DNA of 64,000 nucleotides from Jannaschia donghaensis (GCF_001403795.1 NZ_CXSU01000005.1:187244-251243); one strand, 5' to 3'; shown: positions 8,603 to 18,220, counted from the stretch's first letter. Notes: generated from the letters alone by a model not told the origin. Numbers and translations are program-made.

Positions 8603-10621
8603 ATGACAAACCCCCTGTTGACCGACTGGTCCGGCCCCTTCGCCCTTCCGCCCTTCGCCGCGCTGGAGGACGAGCATTTCGCCCCCGCGCTGGACAAGGG
8701 CATGGAGGAGGGCCGCGCCGCCATCACCGCGATCGCGGAGTCGGAGGATGCTCCGACGTTCGAAAACACGGTCGAGGCATTGGAACGCGCCGATGCCCTG
8801 CTCGACCGCGTCGCGGGGGTCTTTTACAATCTTGCCGGCGCCGACAGCACAGAGGCCCGCGAGGCGCTGATGCGCGACCTGGCGCCGAAGCTGTCGGCCT
8901 ACAGTTCCGAAATCACCAATAACACCAAGCTCTTCGAGCGGGTGAAGCACCTGTGGGATCGCCGCGAGAAGTTGGACCTGACCGAGGAGCAGGCGCGGGT
9001 CCTGATGCTGACGCACCGGGGGTTCGTCCGGTCGGGTGCCGGGTTGGAAGGCATCGCCGCCGACCGGCTGACGGACATCAAGGCACGGCTCGCGACGCTG
9101 GGAACGGAGTTCGGGCAGAACCTTCTGGCGGACGAACGCGACTGGTACATGGATCTGACCGAAGATGATCTGGACGGCCTGCCTGACTTCGTGAAGGACG
9201 CGGCGCGCGCCGCTGGTACGGAACGGGACCGGCCCGGTCCGATCATAACGCTGAACCGGTCGCTGATCGTACCGTTCCTGCAATTCTCGCCGCGCCGCGA
9301 CTTGCGCGAAAAGGCCTATGAGGCGTGGACCGCGCGCGGTGCCAACGGTGGGGCGACCGACAACCGGGCCCACGCCGCCGAAATCCTCAAACTGCGGGAG
9401 GAGCGGGCGGGCCTGCTGGGCTACGACAGTTTCGCCGACTACAAGCTGGAAACGGAAATGGCCAAGACGCCCGAAGCCGTTCGCGACCTGCTGATGAAGG
9501 TCTGGGAGCCGGCGCGCGATGCGGCGGTGGCCGATGCTGAACATCTGGAGCGTATGGCCCGGACCGATGGCGTCACCGGGCCGCTGGAGCCGTGGGACTG
9601 GCGCTACTACGCTGAAAAGCGCCGGTTGGAACTGCACGATCTGGACGAGGCGGAATTGAAACCGTTCTTCCAGCTCGACCGCATGATCGAAGCGGCCTTT
9701 GCCTGTGCGACCCGTCTTTTCAAATTGGACTTCAAGCCGATCGATGGTCCGTTCTACCACGAAGACGTTCGGGGCTGGGAGGTGACACGCGACGGCGAAC
9801 ACGTCGCGGTTTTCCTGGGCGATTACTTCGCACGCCCCTCCAAACGTTCGGGTGCCTGGTGCAGCGCGATGCGGTCGCAGTCCAAGGTGGACGGCGATGT
9901 CCGCCCCATCGTCGTAAACGTCTGCAACTTCGCGCACAGCGATCCGGCGTTGCTGTCTTATGACGACGCGCGCACGCTGTTCCACGAATTCGGCCATGCC
10001 CTGCATCAGATGCTGTCGGACGTGACGTATCAGAGCATCTCGGGCACCTCCGTCGCGCGCGATTTCGTCGAACTGCCGTCGCAACTCTACGAACACTGGC
10101 TCGACGTACCAGGTGTGCTGTCGGAATTCGCCACCCACGCCGACACCGGCGCGGCGATCCCGGACGATCTGCGCGACCGTCTGCTGGCGGCATCGACCTA
10201 TGACATGGGGTTCGCGACCGTCGAATATGTGGCCAGCGCCCTTGTGGATCTGGAGTTCCACGGAGAGGAGCCGCCCGCGGATCCGATGCAGCGGCAGGCC
10301 GAGGTGCTGGAGGATCTGGGGATGCCCCGCGCCATCCGCATGCGCCACGCAACGCCGCATTTCGCGCATATCTTCTCGGGCGATGGATATTCGGCTGGCT
10401 ACTACAGCTACATGTGGTCGGAGGTGATGGATGCCGACGCCTTCGCCGCCTTCGAGGAGGCGGGCGATCCCTTCGACCCTGCCCTGGCCGAGAGCTTGCG
10501 CGCCAACATCCTGTCGACCGGCGGATCGGTCGATGCCGCAGATCTCTATACCCGGTTCCGGGGGCGGTTGCCTGGGGTGGAGGCGTTGCTGAAGGGGCGC
10601 GGTCTGGACACGGCCGCCTGA
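8603..10621 (+). CDS. M3 family zinc oligopeptidase (Dcp-like)
   Basis: A 672-residue cytosolic metallopeptidase of the thimet oligopeptidase family. The zinc motif HEFGH is at residues 461-465 (HEFGHALHQML) and the downstream glutamate lies in ARDFVELPSQLYEHW. The SGTSVARDFVELPSQ segment resembles peptidyl-dipeptidase Dcp more than oligopeptidase A. Length fits the family (about 680). AAGGAG precedes the ATG at 8603. The enzyme degrades short peptides, including signal-peptide fragments and proteasome-like products. The stop overlaps the start of the inositol-phosphatase-like gene by one base, so the two form an operon. Confidence 0.95.
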   Translation: MTNPLLTDWSGPFALPPFAALEDEHFAPALDKGMEEGRAAITAIAESEDAPTFENTVEALERADALLDRVAGVFYNLAGADSTEAREALMRDLAPKLSAYSSEITNNTKLFERVKHLWDRREKLDLTEEQARVLMLTHRGFVRSGAGLEGIAADRLTDIKARLATLGTEFGQNLLADERDWYMDLTEDDLDGLPDFVKDAARAAGTERDRPGPIITLNRSLIVPFLQFSPRRDLREKAYEAWTARGANGGATDNRAHAAEILKLREERAGLLGYDSFADYKLETEMAKTPEAVRDLLMKVWEPARDAAVADAEHLERMARTDGVTGPLEPWDWRYYAEKRRLELHDLDEAELKPFFQLDRMIEAAFACATRLFKLDFKPIDGPFYHEDVRGWEVTRDGEHVAVFLGDYFARPSKRSGAWCSAMRSQSKVDGDVRPIVVNVCNFAHSDPALLSYDDARTLFHEFGHALHQMLSDVTYQSISGTSVARDFVELPSQLYEHWLDVPGVLSEFATHADTGAAIPDDLRDRLLAASTYDMGFATVEYVASALVDLEFHGEEPPADPMQRQAEVLEDLGMPRAIRMRHATPHFAHIFSGDGYSAGYYSYMWSEVMDADAFAAFEEAGDPFDPALAESLRANILSTGGSVDAADLYTRFRGRLPGVEALLKGRGLDTAA

Positions 10622-11457
10622 TGCCGCTGACGCAAGATCAGACGGATGCGATCATCGCCGCCGTTCGCGACGTGGCGGCGGCGGAGATCCTGCCGCGGTT
10701 TCGCAATCTTGGCGCGGATCAGATCGACGCCAAAGGGACGTTCGACGATCTGGTCACCGTCGCCGATACGGCGGCCGAAATCGCGCTGACCGCACGCATC
10801 CATGCCATTCTTCCCGGCGATACCGTCGTCGGGGAGGAGGCCGTGTCGATGGATCGAAGCCTGCTGGACAAGGTGGGGCAGGGGCGTGTGACGATCATCG
10901 ATCCGATCGACGGCACCTGGAATTTCGCCCACGGCATTGCCAACTACGGCGTCATCGTCGCGGTGATCGAAGATGGCGTGACGGTCTTCGGCCTGCTCTA
11001 CGATCCAAGTTTCGACGATTGGATCGTGGCGCGGCGCGGGCAGGGCGCGCAGTACCATAAGGGCGGAACCGTTCGGCCGCTGACCACAGACCCCGAGGAT
11101 GCCGCCTTCGACCGGCTGCGCGGCAACACCGGCGGATATCTTTATCCCGCCGACGCGCAACCGGCGCTTGCGGCGACGATCCCGCTGTTCCGGCGGGCCA
11201 ATTCGATGGGTGCGTCGCTGCACGAATACCGGATGCTGGCGCTGGGCGGGTCGGACTTCTGCCTCAACGGCATGCTGAATGTCTGGGACCACGCGGCGGG
11301 CGTCCTCATCCTGTCGGAAGCGGGCGGCGTGTCGCGGTTGTTGGACGGTACGGCATATCATCCGACGATGACCAATGGCCGACTGCTGAACGCGCGCAAC
11401 GATCGCTTGTGGGACCGGCTGGCCGAGACGTTCAACGCCGCCCTGGGTCAGCACTGA
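10621..11457 (+). CDS. Inositol monophosphatase family protein
   Basis: A 278-residue Mg-dependent phosphatase of the IMPase/FBPase superfamily. Metal and phosphate ligands appear as VGEEA (Glu pair), DPIDGTWNFAHG (the family signature) and WDHAAG near the C-terminus, with the DDLVTVAD lead-in. Substrates in the family include inositol phosphates, fructose bisphosphate and PAP; this branch in Rhodobacteraceae is not assigned to one. The ATG overlaps the stop of the oligopeptidase gene (TGATG). Its end is 12 bases from the convergent SH3 gene. Confidence 0.93.
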   Translation: MPLTQDQTDAIIAAVRDVAAAEILPRFRNLGADQIDAKGTFDDLVTVADTAAEIALTARIHAILPGDTVVGEEAVSMDRSLLDKVGQGRVTIIDPIDGTWNFAHGIANYGVIVAVIEDGVTVFGLLYDPSFDDWIVARRGQGAQYHKGGTVRPLTTDPEDAAFDRLRGNTGGYLYPADAQPALAATIPLFRRANSMGASLHEYRMLALGGSDFCLNGMLNVWDHAAGVLILSEAGGVSRLLDGTAYHPTMTNGRLLNARNDRLWDRLAETFNAALGQH

Positions 11458-11469
11458 CGCGGGCCGATG

Positions 11470-11982
11470 TCAGTCGTCGCCGGTCGGGCTGACACCCCAA
11501 AGCGCGGCCTGCTCGGCCCAGCCTTCGGCCCCCTGAACCTCCAGCGCGCACCAGCCGGCCTTGCACTCGCCCAGCCAGGCGACGACGCCGGTCGCCAGCC
11601 GGGCCGACACGCGCGCGTCCGGTGACGGCCTGCGCCGCAGTTCAAGCTGTTCGGGCTCCACGATGACGCTGCGATTGCCCGACAGCAGGGAATAATGCAT
11701 CCAGCCGCCCGCGCCTTCACGGTCCTGCACGCGGCGCCATTGCCCGTATTCGTCGACCAGCAAAAGCGGCATATTGCGCCGCTTGAACACCCAGTCGATC
11801 CGGTGGGTCGAGGACGGGCCGCGCCGGGCATAGCCTTCGGACGCTTTCATCGACACGAACCGCGGCATCGGCAGACCCGTAATCGGTCCGGTTCCGCCCT
11901 CGTCGGCCATGGCCGGGGCGGCCAGGATCGCTTGCACGAAAAGGCCCGCGGCCAAGGCCGCCGTGATCAGTCGTTTTCTCAT
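11470..11982 (-). CDS. Exported SH3-like domain protein
   Basis: A 170-residue protein with a signal peptide (MRKRLITAALAAGLF...PAMA) and a mature region of two bacterial SH3-like segments (RFVSMKASEGYARRGPSSTHRIDWVF and LELRRRPSPDARVSARL...GWCALEV). These resemble the SH3_4/DUF1058 family, thought to bind cell wall or proteins in the periplasm. The start at 11982 was chosen because it opens the signal peptide; longer in-frame starts would bury it. It diverges from the hydroxyacid dehydrogenase, with about 100 bases between. Confidence 0.85.
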   Translation of the reverse strand: MRKRLITAALAAGLFVQAILAAPAMADEGGTGPITGLPMPRFVSMKASEGYARRGPSSTHRIDWVFKRRNMPLLLVDEYGQWRRVQDREGAGGWMHYSLLSGNRSVIVEPEQLELRRRPSPDARVSARLATGVVAWLGECKAGWCALEVQGAEGWAEQAALWGVSPTGDD

Positions 11983-12082
11983 GTCTGCCCGTCCTGCGTC
12001 TGTGTCCGGGGTCTGATGCCCCTTGCGCGTGGAAGTCATGATGCCATCATGACGCCAGCCCACCAAGGGAGGGATGCGGCCC

Positions 12083-13069
12083 ATGTCACCAAAACGTCTG
12101 AGTGTTGTCGTGACGCGACGCCTTCCGGAACCCGTGGAGGCGCGGATGGCGGAATTGTTCGATGTCACGCTCATCGGTGGCGATACTTCGCCGGACCGGG
12201 CGGCCCTGACGGAGGCGCTGCCGCAGGCGGATATTCTGGTCCCGACGATCACCGACGTTATCGACGCGCCGCTTCTTGCGGGGGCCGGGGATCGGCTGAA
12301 GCTGATCGCGAATTACGGGGCCGGGGTCGACCACATCGATGTGGCGACGGCGCGCCAACGTGGCATCCTGGTGTCGAACACCCCCGGCGTCCTGACCGAA
12401 GATACCGCCGACATGGGGTTGGCCCTGATGCTGGCGGTGCTGCGGCGGATGACGGAAGGCATGGCGCAGATGCAGCAGGGCGTCTGGGAGGGCTGGGCCC
12501 CCGACGCGCTTTTGGGGACGCGGCTGGGCGGCAAGACGCTGGGCATCCTGGGCATGGGGCGCATCGGTCAGGCCATGGCCCGCCGGGCCCGCGCTTTCGG
12601 GATGGACGTGCATTACCACAACCGCCGCCGCCTGCACGCCGGGTTGGAGGAGCCGCTCGGGGCGACCTACCATGAGCGTCTGGACGGGCTGTGCAGCATT
12701 GCCGACGTCATTTCGGTCAACTGTCCGCACACGCCCTCGACCTTCCACCTGCTGAACGCGCGGCGGCTGAAACTGCTCAAGCCGACGGCCGTGGTCGTCA
12801 ATACCTCGCGTGGGGAGGTCATCGACGAGAATGCGCTGACGCGGATGCTGCGCGCGGGGGAATTGGCCGGGGCCGGCCTCGATGTCTATGAGCGGGGGCA
12901 GGGCGTGAACCCGCGCCTTCGCGAATTGCCCAATGTCGTCCTGCTGCCGCACATGGGATCGGCCACGCGGGAGGCGCGGCTGGAGATGGGCGACAAGGTT
13001 CTTGTGAACATGCAGACCTTTGCCGACGGTCATCGCCCGCCGGACCAGGTCGTCCCGTCGATGCTCTGA
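12083..13069 (+). CDS. D-2-hydroxyacid dehydrogenase (glyoxylate/hydroxypyruvate reductase type)
   Basis: A 328-residue NAD(P)H-dependent dehydrogenase. The nucleotide-binding motif GILGMGRIGQAMARRA lies near residue 150; catalytic Arg is in NTSRGEVIDE, Glu in AGLDVYE and His in LLPHMGSAT. This is the D-glycerate dehydrogenase branch, reducing glyoxylate or hydroxypyruvate. An AAGGGAGGG tract ends right at an upstream ATG (12074) and lies about nine bases before the ATG at 12083, which is therefore preferred. No close operon partner; the next gene starts about 50 bases later on the same strand. Confidence 0.93.
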   Translation: MSPKRLSVVVTRRLPEPVEARMAELFDVTLIGGDTSPDRAALTEALPQADILVPTITDVIDAPLLAGAGDRLKLIANYGAGVDHIDVATARQRGILVSNTPGVLTEDTADMGLALMLAVLRRMTEGMAQMQQGVWEGWAPDALLGTRLGGKTLGILGMGRIGQAMARRARAFGMDVHYHNRRRLHAGLEEPLGATYHERLDGLCSIADVISVNCPHTPSTFHLLNARRLKLLKPTAVVVNTSRGEVIDENALTRMLRAGELAGAGLDVYERGQGVNPRLRELPNVVLLPHMGSATREARLEMGDKVLVNMQTFADGHRPPDQVVPSML

Positions 13070-13118
13070 GACGTGGTGTCACGGTGGCCTTCGCCGTCGC
13101 CCGGGATACTTGCCTGAC

Positions 13119-14741
13119 ATGAACGAACCTCATCCCCGAACACGGGTCTTGTTGATCGGTGGCACTGGCGTCTTCGGATCGCGCCTGGCCACGGGTCTGC
13201 GCAAGCAACCGGGCGTCGTGGTACGCGTCGCGGGGCGGGGTGCGGACAACGATGTCCGCCTCGATTGTGATGCCCCGGACCTTGCCGCGCGGATCGCGGC
13301 GGAGGAGCCGGACATCGTGATCGACGCGGCCGGTCCGTTCCAGACCTACGGCGACGATCCCTACCGCGTGGCCCGCGCCGCGATCGGGATCAGGGCGCAT
13401 TACCTCGATCTGTCCGACGATGCCGGGTTCACGACCGGGATCGCCGCATTGGACGGTGCGGCGAAAGACGCCGGCGTCGCGCTTCTCTCTGGCGTGTCGA
13501 CCGTTCCGGCGATTTCGTCTGCGGCCGTCGAGGCGCTGTCCGACGGGCTCGACGACATCCATCTGATCGACAGTTTCATCGTGCCGGGAAACCGCGCGCC
13601 GCGCGGCCTTGCCGTCATGCGCGCGATCCTGGCGCAGGCCGGACAGCGGATGAACGTCTGGCGCGCGGGCCGCGACGAAACGGTGCGCGGCTGGGGCCGT
13701 TTGCGCCGCGTCGACCTGCCCGGTCTGGGCCGCCGATGGGTCAGCGTGATCGGCGCGCCCGACCTGACGCTGTTTCCGACGCGATACCGCGCGCGGTCCG
13801 TCACGTTCGGCGCGGGGCTGGAGTTGTGGTTCATGCATCTGGGCCTTTGGGCGATGGCCCTGCCCGTGCGCTGGGGACTGGTACCGTCGCTGGCCCCCGT
13901 GGCCCGTCCGATGCGATGGGTTGCGGGCCTGTTCGAGCGCATGGGCACCGACCGGGGTGGGATGCGCACGCGGGTCGTGGGGTCCGGTCCGGCGGGGACC
14001 GACATACGCGACTGGACCGTCATTGCGGAGGCGGGCGACGGCCCACACATCCCGGCGTTGCCCGGCCGGGTCATGGTCGCGAAACTAATCGCCGGAGACG
14101 TCGCGCCCGGTGCGCGCGCCTGCGTCGGCGCGTTCACCCTGGCCGAGTTGGAGGCGATGTCGACCGACCTTGCCTTGACCTACGAGCGCAGGGACACCCC
14201 GTTTGTCCCCGTGTTCCGTCAGGCCCTTGGCGCGTCGTTCGATGGCCTGCCCGCTGCCGTGCGGGACCTGCATGATGTTCTGGCGTATCGCCGCTGGTCT
14301 GGCACGGCCCGTGTCGATCGCGGCACGGGTCTGCGGTCGCGTCTTATCTGTGCGATCGTGGGGTTTCCGCACGCCACACCGGACACCGACGTGACCGTGA
14401 CGATGGAGCGTCGGGACGGGACCGAGATCTGGATCCGCGACTTCGGCGGCAAACGCTTCCGGTCCCATCTGCAATCCGTCGGGACGCCGGGTGACGGGGT
14501 CGTCACCGAACGCTTCGGTCCGCTGACCTTCCGGATCGGGCTGACGGTCGTGGACGGCGCGCTGACCTATCCGGTCCTGTCGGGGCGATGCGGTCCGCTG
14601 CCGATCCCGGCCTGGCTGTTGCCGCGCAGCGAAACGACCGAGGCGGCGGACGGCGATGCCGCGACCTTCGACGTCAAGGTCAGTCTGCCGGGTGCGGGGC
14701 TGCTGGTGCGGTACCGTGGCCGTCTGACGCCCGACGGCTGA
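13119..14741 (+). CDS. Saccharopine dehydrogenase-like / DUF4166 fusion protein
   Basis: A 540-residue two-domain protein. Residues 1 to about 330 are a Rossmann-fold region like saccharopine dehydrogenase N-domains: VLLIGGTGVFGSRLATGL near the start, IVIDAAGPFQTYG, and a hydrophobic stretch around LELWFMHLGLWAMALPVRW. Residues from about 380 to the end match DUF4166 in pattern (VFRQALGASFDGLPAAVRDLHD, GFPHATPDTDVTV, WIRDFGGKRFRS). The substrate is unknown; membrane lipid or steroid-like substrates are often guessed for this fusion but not shown here. The stop is three bases from the convergent sulfotransferase gene. Confidence 0.85.
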   Translation: MNEPHPRTRVLLIGGTGVFGSRLATGLRKQPGVVVRVAGRGADNDVRLDCDAPDLAARIAAEEPDIVIDAAGPFQTYGDDPYRVARAAIGIRAHYLDLSDDAGFTTGIAALDGAAKDAGVALLSGVSTVPAISSAAVEALSDGLDDIHLIDSFIVPGNRAPRGLAVMRAILAQAGQRMNVWRAGRDETVRGWGRLRRVDLPGLGRRWVSVIGAPDLTLFPTRYRARSVTFGAGLELWFMHLGLWAMALPVRWGLVPSLAPVARPMRWVAGLFERMGTDRGGMRTRVVGSGPAGTDIRDWTVIAEAGDGPHIPALPGRVMVAKLIAGDVAPGARACVGAFTLAELEAMSTDLALTYERRDTPFVPVFRQALGASFDGLPAAVRDLHDVLAYRRWSGTARVDRGTGLRSRLICAIVGFPHATPDTDVTVTMERRDGTEIWIRDFGGKRFRSHLQSVGTPGDGVVTERFGPLTFRIGLTVVDGALTYPVLSGRCGPLPIPAWLLPRSETTEAADGDAATFDVKVSLPGAGLLVRYRGRLTPDG

Positions 14742-14744
14742 GGG

Positions 14745-15563
14745 TCAGTCGCTCAGCTTGGCGTGAATCTCGTCCAGATCGACCTCGGCCTTGGGCATCT
14801 TGTTGCCCGGATTTTCGAAGTCGTACTGGAACAGTTTGAAATCGCGGTGATAGATTTCCCAGATCAGGTGCATCGACAGATCGTCGAAGAAATCCTCTAC
14901 CGGGTGCAGGCGCTTGGGGCCATGTCCTTCGCTTTCGTTGAAGCGGGGCACCTTGGACAAATCGACGGGCACCGGCGTCTCGATGTTGTCGAGGACGACC
15001 TGCATCCCGTCGTTGAATTTCTCGGTGAAGACGACGTGGTCATAGCGGCCGCCGTTGGCGACGAAGGTGCCGACGTGGCCCGACATGGCGGACCAGTGGA
15101 TGTCCGGATCCATCGGCCGACGGTATTTGATGGTATCGCGCGCGAACAGCAGGAACCGGCGGAACGACGCGACCTGATCGAACTGGAAATCGTCGTCGGG
15201 CGATCCGACATCGACCCCGTATTGCGCGCATAATTTCGGAACCATGTTGCCGCGGTACCGCTTGCCGTTGCGCTGGATGCCCGCGATCTTGTCGAAGAAC
15301 GACGACAGGATGCGGGTGTAGGGATTGCGCACGCAGGTGAAAGCGTAGGATTTGTGCCCCTTGGCATTCGCCTCGATCAAGGGCTGGCTGGCGTCCTGCG
15401 CCCATTTGTGCAGGCCGGTCGTGCTGTCGTGGATGTCACCGTCGAAAAAACGTCCGTGGTCGGAATAGAACAGGATCTGACCGATGGACGAACAGGCGCA
15501 TTTGGGCACCACGCGGTACACGGTGCTTTCGCTTTCGGTCATCCAGGTGCCTGGAAATCCCAT
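14745..15563 (-). CDS. Sulfotransferase family 2 protein
   Basis: A 272-residue cytosolic sulfotransferase. The 5'-phosphosulfate loop appears as VVPKCACSSIGQI and the 3'-phosphate region as CVRNPYTRILSSFFDKI, the hallmarks of carbohydrate sulfotransferases using PAPS. The segment FTEKFNDGMQVVLD is typical of the family. The partner gene, 118 bases away on the other strand, is a branching-type glycosyltransferase, suggesting sulfation of a cell-surface glycan. The start at 15563 was kept; an in-frame ATG seven codons later is possible. Confidence 0.88.
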   Translation of the reverse strand: MGFPGTWMTESESTVYRVVPKCACSSIGQILFYSDHGRFFDGDIHDSTTGLHKWAQDASQPLIEANAKGHKSYAFTCVRNPYTRILSSFFDKIAGIQRNGKRYRGNMVPKLCAQYGVDVGSPDDDFQFDQVASFRRFLLFARDTIKYRRPMDPDIHWSAMSGHVGTFVANGGRYDHVVFTEKFNDGMQVVLDNIETPVPVDLSKVPRFNESEGHGPKRLHPVEDFFDDLSMHLIWEIYHRDFKLFQYDFENPGNKMPKAEVDLDEIHAKLSD

Positions 15564-15681
15564 TTCTCAACCTCGTCCAAACCAACTGCGACGCATCAAA
15601 CGCGCAATCCCCGGTTTCTTCAACGCGTCAGCCCCGCTATTGCAAGGAAACTGTGGCTGAAATTTGATTGACTGACGACCT

Positions 15682-17259
15682 ATGGCGAAGATCGCGTTCA
15701 TTCTGCTGTGTCACAAGGATCCCGGCGCAATCGTGCGGCAGGCCCAGGGGCTGACCGCGACCGGGGATTATGTCGCCATCCATTTCGATGCCTCCGCCCC
15801 CGCCGAAGCCCTGGCCGAAGTCCAGGCCGGCATCCGCGACAATCCCAACGTCGTGCTGGCGCGGCGGCGGGTGAAATGCGGCTGGGGGGAATGGTCGCTG
15901 GTGCGCGCCACGCTCAACGCGATCGAGGCGGCGGTGGACGCGTTTCCGCGCGCGTCGCATTTCTATATGGTCTCGGGCGATTGCCGCCCGGTGAAATCCG
16001 CCGAGCACGCCCACGCCTTTTTGGACGCGCGCGATGTCGACTACATCGAGAGTTTCGATTTCTTCACCTCCGACTGGATCAAGACGGGGATGAAGGAAGA
16101 TCGCCTGATCTACCGCCATCTGGTGAACGAGCGCAGCAACAAGACGCTGTTCTACGGCCTGCTGGAGGCGCAGCGGAAGTTCGGGTTGGAGCGGGCGGTG
16201 CCGCGCGACATCGATGTGATGATCGGGTCGCAATGGTGGTGCCTGCGCCGGGCCACGGTCGAAAAGGTCCTGGCTTTCACCCGCGCGCGCCGCGACGTGA
16301 TGCGGTTCTTTTCGACCACCTGGATCCCGGATGAGACATTCTTTCAGACCCTCGTGCGTCATCTGGTGCCGCGTGCGGAGATCGACACGCGGTCGCTGAC
16401 GTTTCTGATGTTCACCGATTACGGGATGCCGGCGACGTTCTACGACGACCACTTCGATCTGTTGCTCAGTCAGGATTTCCTGTTCGCCCGCAAGATTTCG
16501 CCCGAGGCGCATGAACTTAAGGAACGGCTGGACGATCTTTGGGCGTCCGGGCGGACGGATTTTCCCGTGGCCGGCGACGGGCGCCGGCTGTTTACCTTTC
16601 TGACGCAGCGCGGGCGCACCGGCCGCCGGTTCGCGCCGCGGTTCTGGGAGCGGGAGGCGACGCTGGGCCGCGACCGCGAATTGATCGTGCTGATCTGCAA
16701 GAAGTATCACGTCGCCAAGCGATTGGCGCAGACCCTGCGTGACCATCAGGTTCTGCCGGCGCTGGATTACCTTTTCGACGAGGAGGATACGCCGATGCCC
16801 GACCTCGGCGGCATCGAAAGCACCCTGACCAAGCGGCACCGCCACCGCCGCGCGCTGCTCCGGATGTTGTTCCGGCAGATCGGGGCCGACCGGATGGCGA
16901 TCTGCCTCGATCCGGCGAACTTCGACCTTCTGCAAGACCTTTACGGCGACCGCGCCCGGATCCGCACCCTGCTCCTCGATTGCGACTTCGACGATGCTTA
17001 TCTGGCGGGGCATGCCGCGCGGAACGGCCTGATCGGGGACAAGACGCCCCGAACGACCGTGGACCGACTGTTGCCGACGGTCGCGCAGGACTTTGCCTCC
17101 GAAACGCTGGCAATCCGCGAAAGCGACCTGCCCGATGTCCACCGCATCATCCAGCGTGCACCCGTCGACGCGAATGCCGCCGTCCTGGCCGAGGTTTTCG
17201 ACACCGACGACGCAACGGGTCGTGTGTTGGCCGAAACGCCGTATCTGTTCGACGACTGA
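15682..17259 (+). CDS. Core-2/I-branching-type glycosyltransferase with DUF5928 C-terminus
   Basis: A 525-residue protein. Residues 1 to about 250 follow glycosyltransferase family 14 (beta-1,6-N-acetylglucosaminyltransferase type): AFILLCHKDPGAIVRQ at the start, VSGDCRPVKSAEHAHAF, IGSQWWCLRRATVEKVL, and STTWIPDETFFQTLV, which contains the acceptor-side Asp-Glu. The remaining half matches the DUF5928 region found in Rhodobacteraceae, with LIVLICKKYHVAKRLAQTL resembling a nucleotide-binding strand. It probably extends or branches a surface glycan. It diverges from a sulfotransferase. Confidence 0.85.
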   Translation: MAKIAFILLCHKDPGAIVRQAQGLTATGDYVAIHFDASAPAEALAEVQAGIRDNPNVVLARRRVKCGWGEWSLVRATLNAIEAAVDAFPRASHFYMVSGDCRPVKSAEHAHAFLDARDVDYIESFDFFTSDWIKTGMKEDRLIYRHLVNERSNKTLFYGLLEAQRKFGLERAVPRDIDVMIGSQWWCLRRATVEKVLAFTRARRDVMRFFSTTWIPDETFFQTLVRHLVPRAEIDTRSLTFLMFTDYGMPATFYDDHFDLLLSQDFLFARKISPEAHELKERLDDLWASGRTDFPVAGDGRRLFTFLTQRGRTGRRFAPRFWEREATLGRDRELIVLICKKYHVAKRLAQTLRDHQVLPALDYLFDEEDTPMPDLGGIESTLTKRHRHRRALLRMLFRQIGADRMAICLDPANFDLLQDLYGDRARIRTLLLDCDFDDAYLAGHAARNGLIGDKTPRTTVDRLLPTVAQDFASETLAIRESDLPDVHRIIQRAPVDANAAVLAEVFDTDDATGRVLAETPYLFDD

Positions 17260-17286
17260 TCGGCGTCGTGCCGCCCGCGTCCCGGT

Positions 17287-18174
17287 TCAGGGGGCCTGCA
17301 GAAGGGGGCGGACCACATCCTCCATCGCGCGGACCATCGCATCGACAGATGCCATCCGCGCGCCGTCGAACCGGAAGTAGCCGAACGCGATGGACTGGCT
17401 GCGCCGCCACGGGATCAGGCGCACCCGATCGCGCAATTCAGGGTCGAGGGCCACGGGATCGGCGAAGGTGAACCCCAGGCCTGCGGCCACCAGGCGGTAA
17501 GCGTTTGTTCCGGTCGACACCTCGTGACGCGGCTGAAGCGGCCCGCGTTGTCCGGGCAGCGTCGCATCCAGCAGGCGGCGCACCGCAGTCGTCTCGTCCA
17601 ACGCGATGTAGGGCACGTCCGACAGATCGGACAGGTCGAGCGACGGGCGGTCGGCAAGCGGATGATCGCGGGCCAGCAGGATGCCAAGGCGGACGGTCCC
17701 CAGCGTCACCGCCTCCACTGCCCCCAGTGAAAGCGGCAGGGCGGCAACCGCCAGGTCATAGCGCCCCGCCAGAACGCGCCGGGCCAGTTCGCGTCGGGGT
17801 GCCGTTTCGAACCGGACGCGCAAGTCCGGCTGACGGCGGGCAAGTGTCGCAAATGCGGGGACCACCAGGCCCCCTGCCAAGCGGGGATGGCAGATCACGC
17901 GAAGCGGCGCGCCGGCCCGTTCCGTCGCGGCCACATCGGGCAGGGCGTCCACCTGCGCCAGAATGCGCAGGGCTTCGGGATAAAGCGCTTCGGCCGCTGC
18001 GGTCGGCACCATGCGCCGCCCGTCGCGTGCGAACAATTCCGCCGCCAGGTCGACCTCCAGCAGCGACAACAGGCGGGACGCGGCCGATTGGCTCAGGTTC
18101 ATTCGGGCCGCCGCGCGGGTCAGCGTTTCCTCCTCGATGATGCCGACGAAGACCGACAGGGCGCGCAGGTTCAT
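17287..18174 (-). CDS. LysR family transcriptional regulator
   Basis: A 295-residue LysR-type regulator. The N-terminal helix-turn-helix is clear (LTRAAARMNLSQSAASRLLSLLE, residues about 17-40), followed by the effector-binding domain of periplasmic-binding-protein fold. Start at 18174 gives MNLRALSVFVGI, the normal N-terminus; an upstream in-frame start adds 15 residues without support. It diverges from the tctCBA operon, and a T-N11-A palindrome lies between them, so it most likely controls that transporter in response to the transported carboxylate. Confidence 0.93.
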   Translation of the reverse strand: MNLRALSVFVGIIEEETLTRAAARMNLSQSAASRLLSLLEVDLAAELFARDGRRMVPTAAAEALYPEALRILAQVDALPDVAATERAGAPLRVICHPRLAGGLVVPAFATLARRQPDLRVRFETAPRRELARRVLAGRYDLAVAALPLSLGAVEAVTLGTVRLGILLARDHPLADRPSLDLSDLSDVPYIALDETTAVRRLLDATLPGQRGPLQPRHEVSTGTNAYRLVAAGLGFTFADPVALDPELRDRVRLIPWRRSQSIAFGYFRFDGARMASVDAMVRAMEDVVRPLLQAP

Positions 18175-18207
18175 CGTTCCACTTTCTCGAACGTTGCATC
18201 TGATTAT

Positions 18208-18220
18208 TGTGTTATACACA
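18208..18220. promoter_or_regulatory. Putative LysR operator TGTGTTATACACA
   Basis: A 13-base inverted repeat with five-base arms (TGTGT / ACACA) around TAT, fitting the LysR-type T-N11-A box exactly. It lies 34 bases upstream of the regulator start and about 70 bases upstream of tctC, the usual place for a shared operator of a divergent pair. Confidence 0.6.

Noticed and set aside
8105-17286. Terminators between convergent gene pairs
   Set aside because: Gaps of 3-27 bases (e.g. 8105-8111, 14742-14744, 17260-17286) hold no stem followed by a U tract; any stop of transcription must lie inside the opposing genes.
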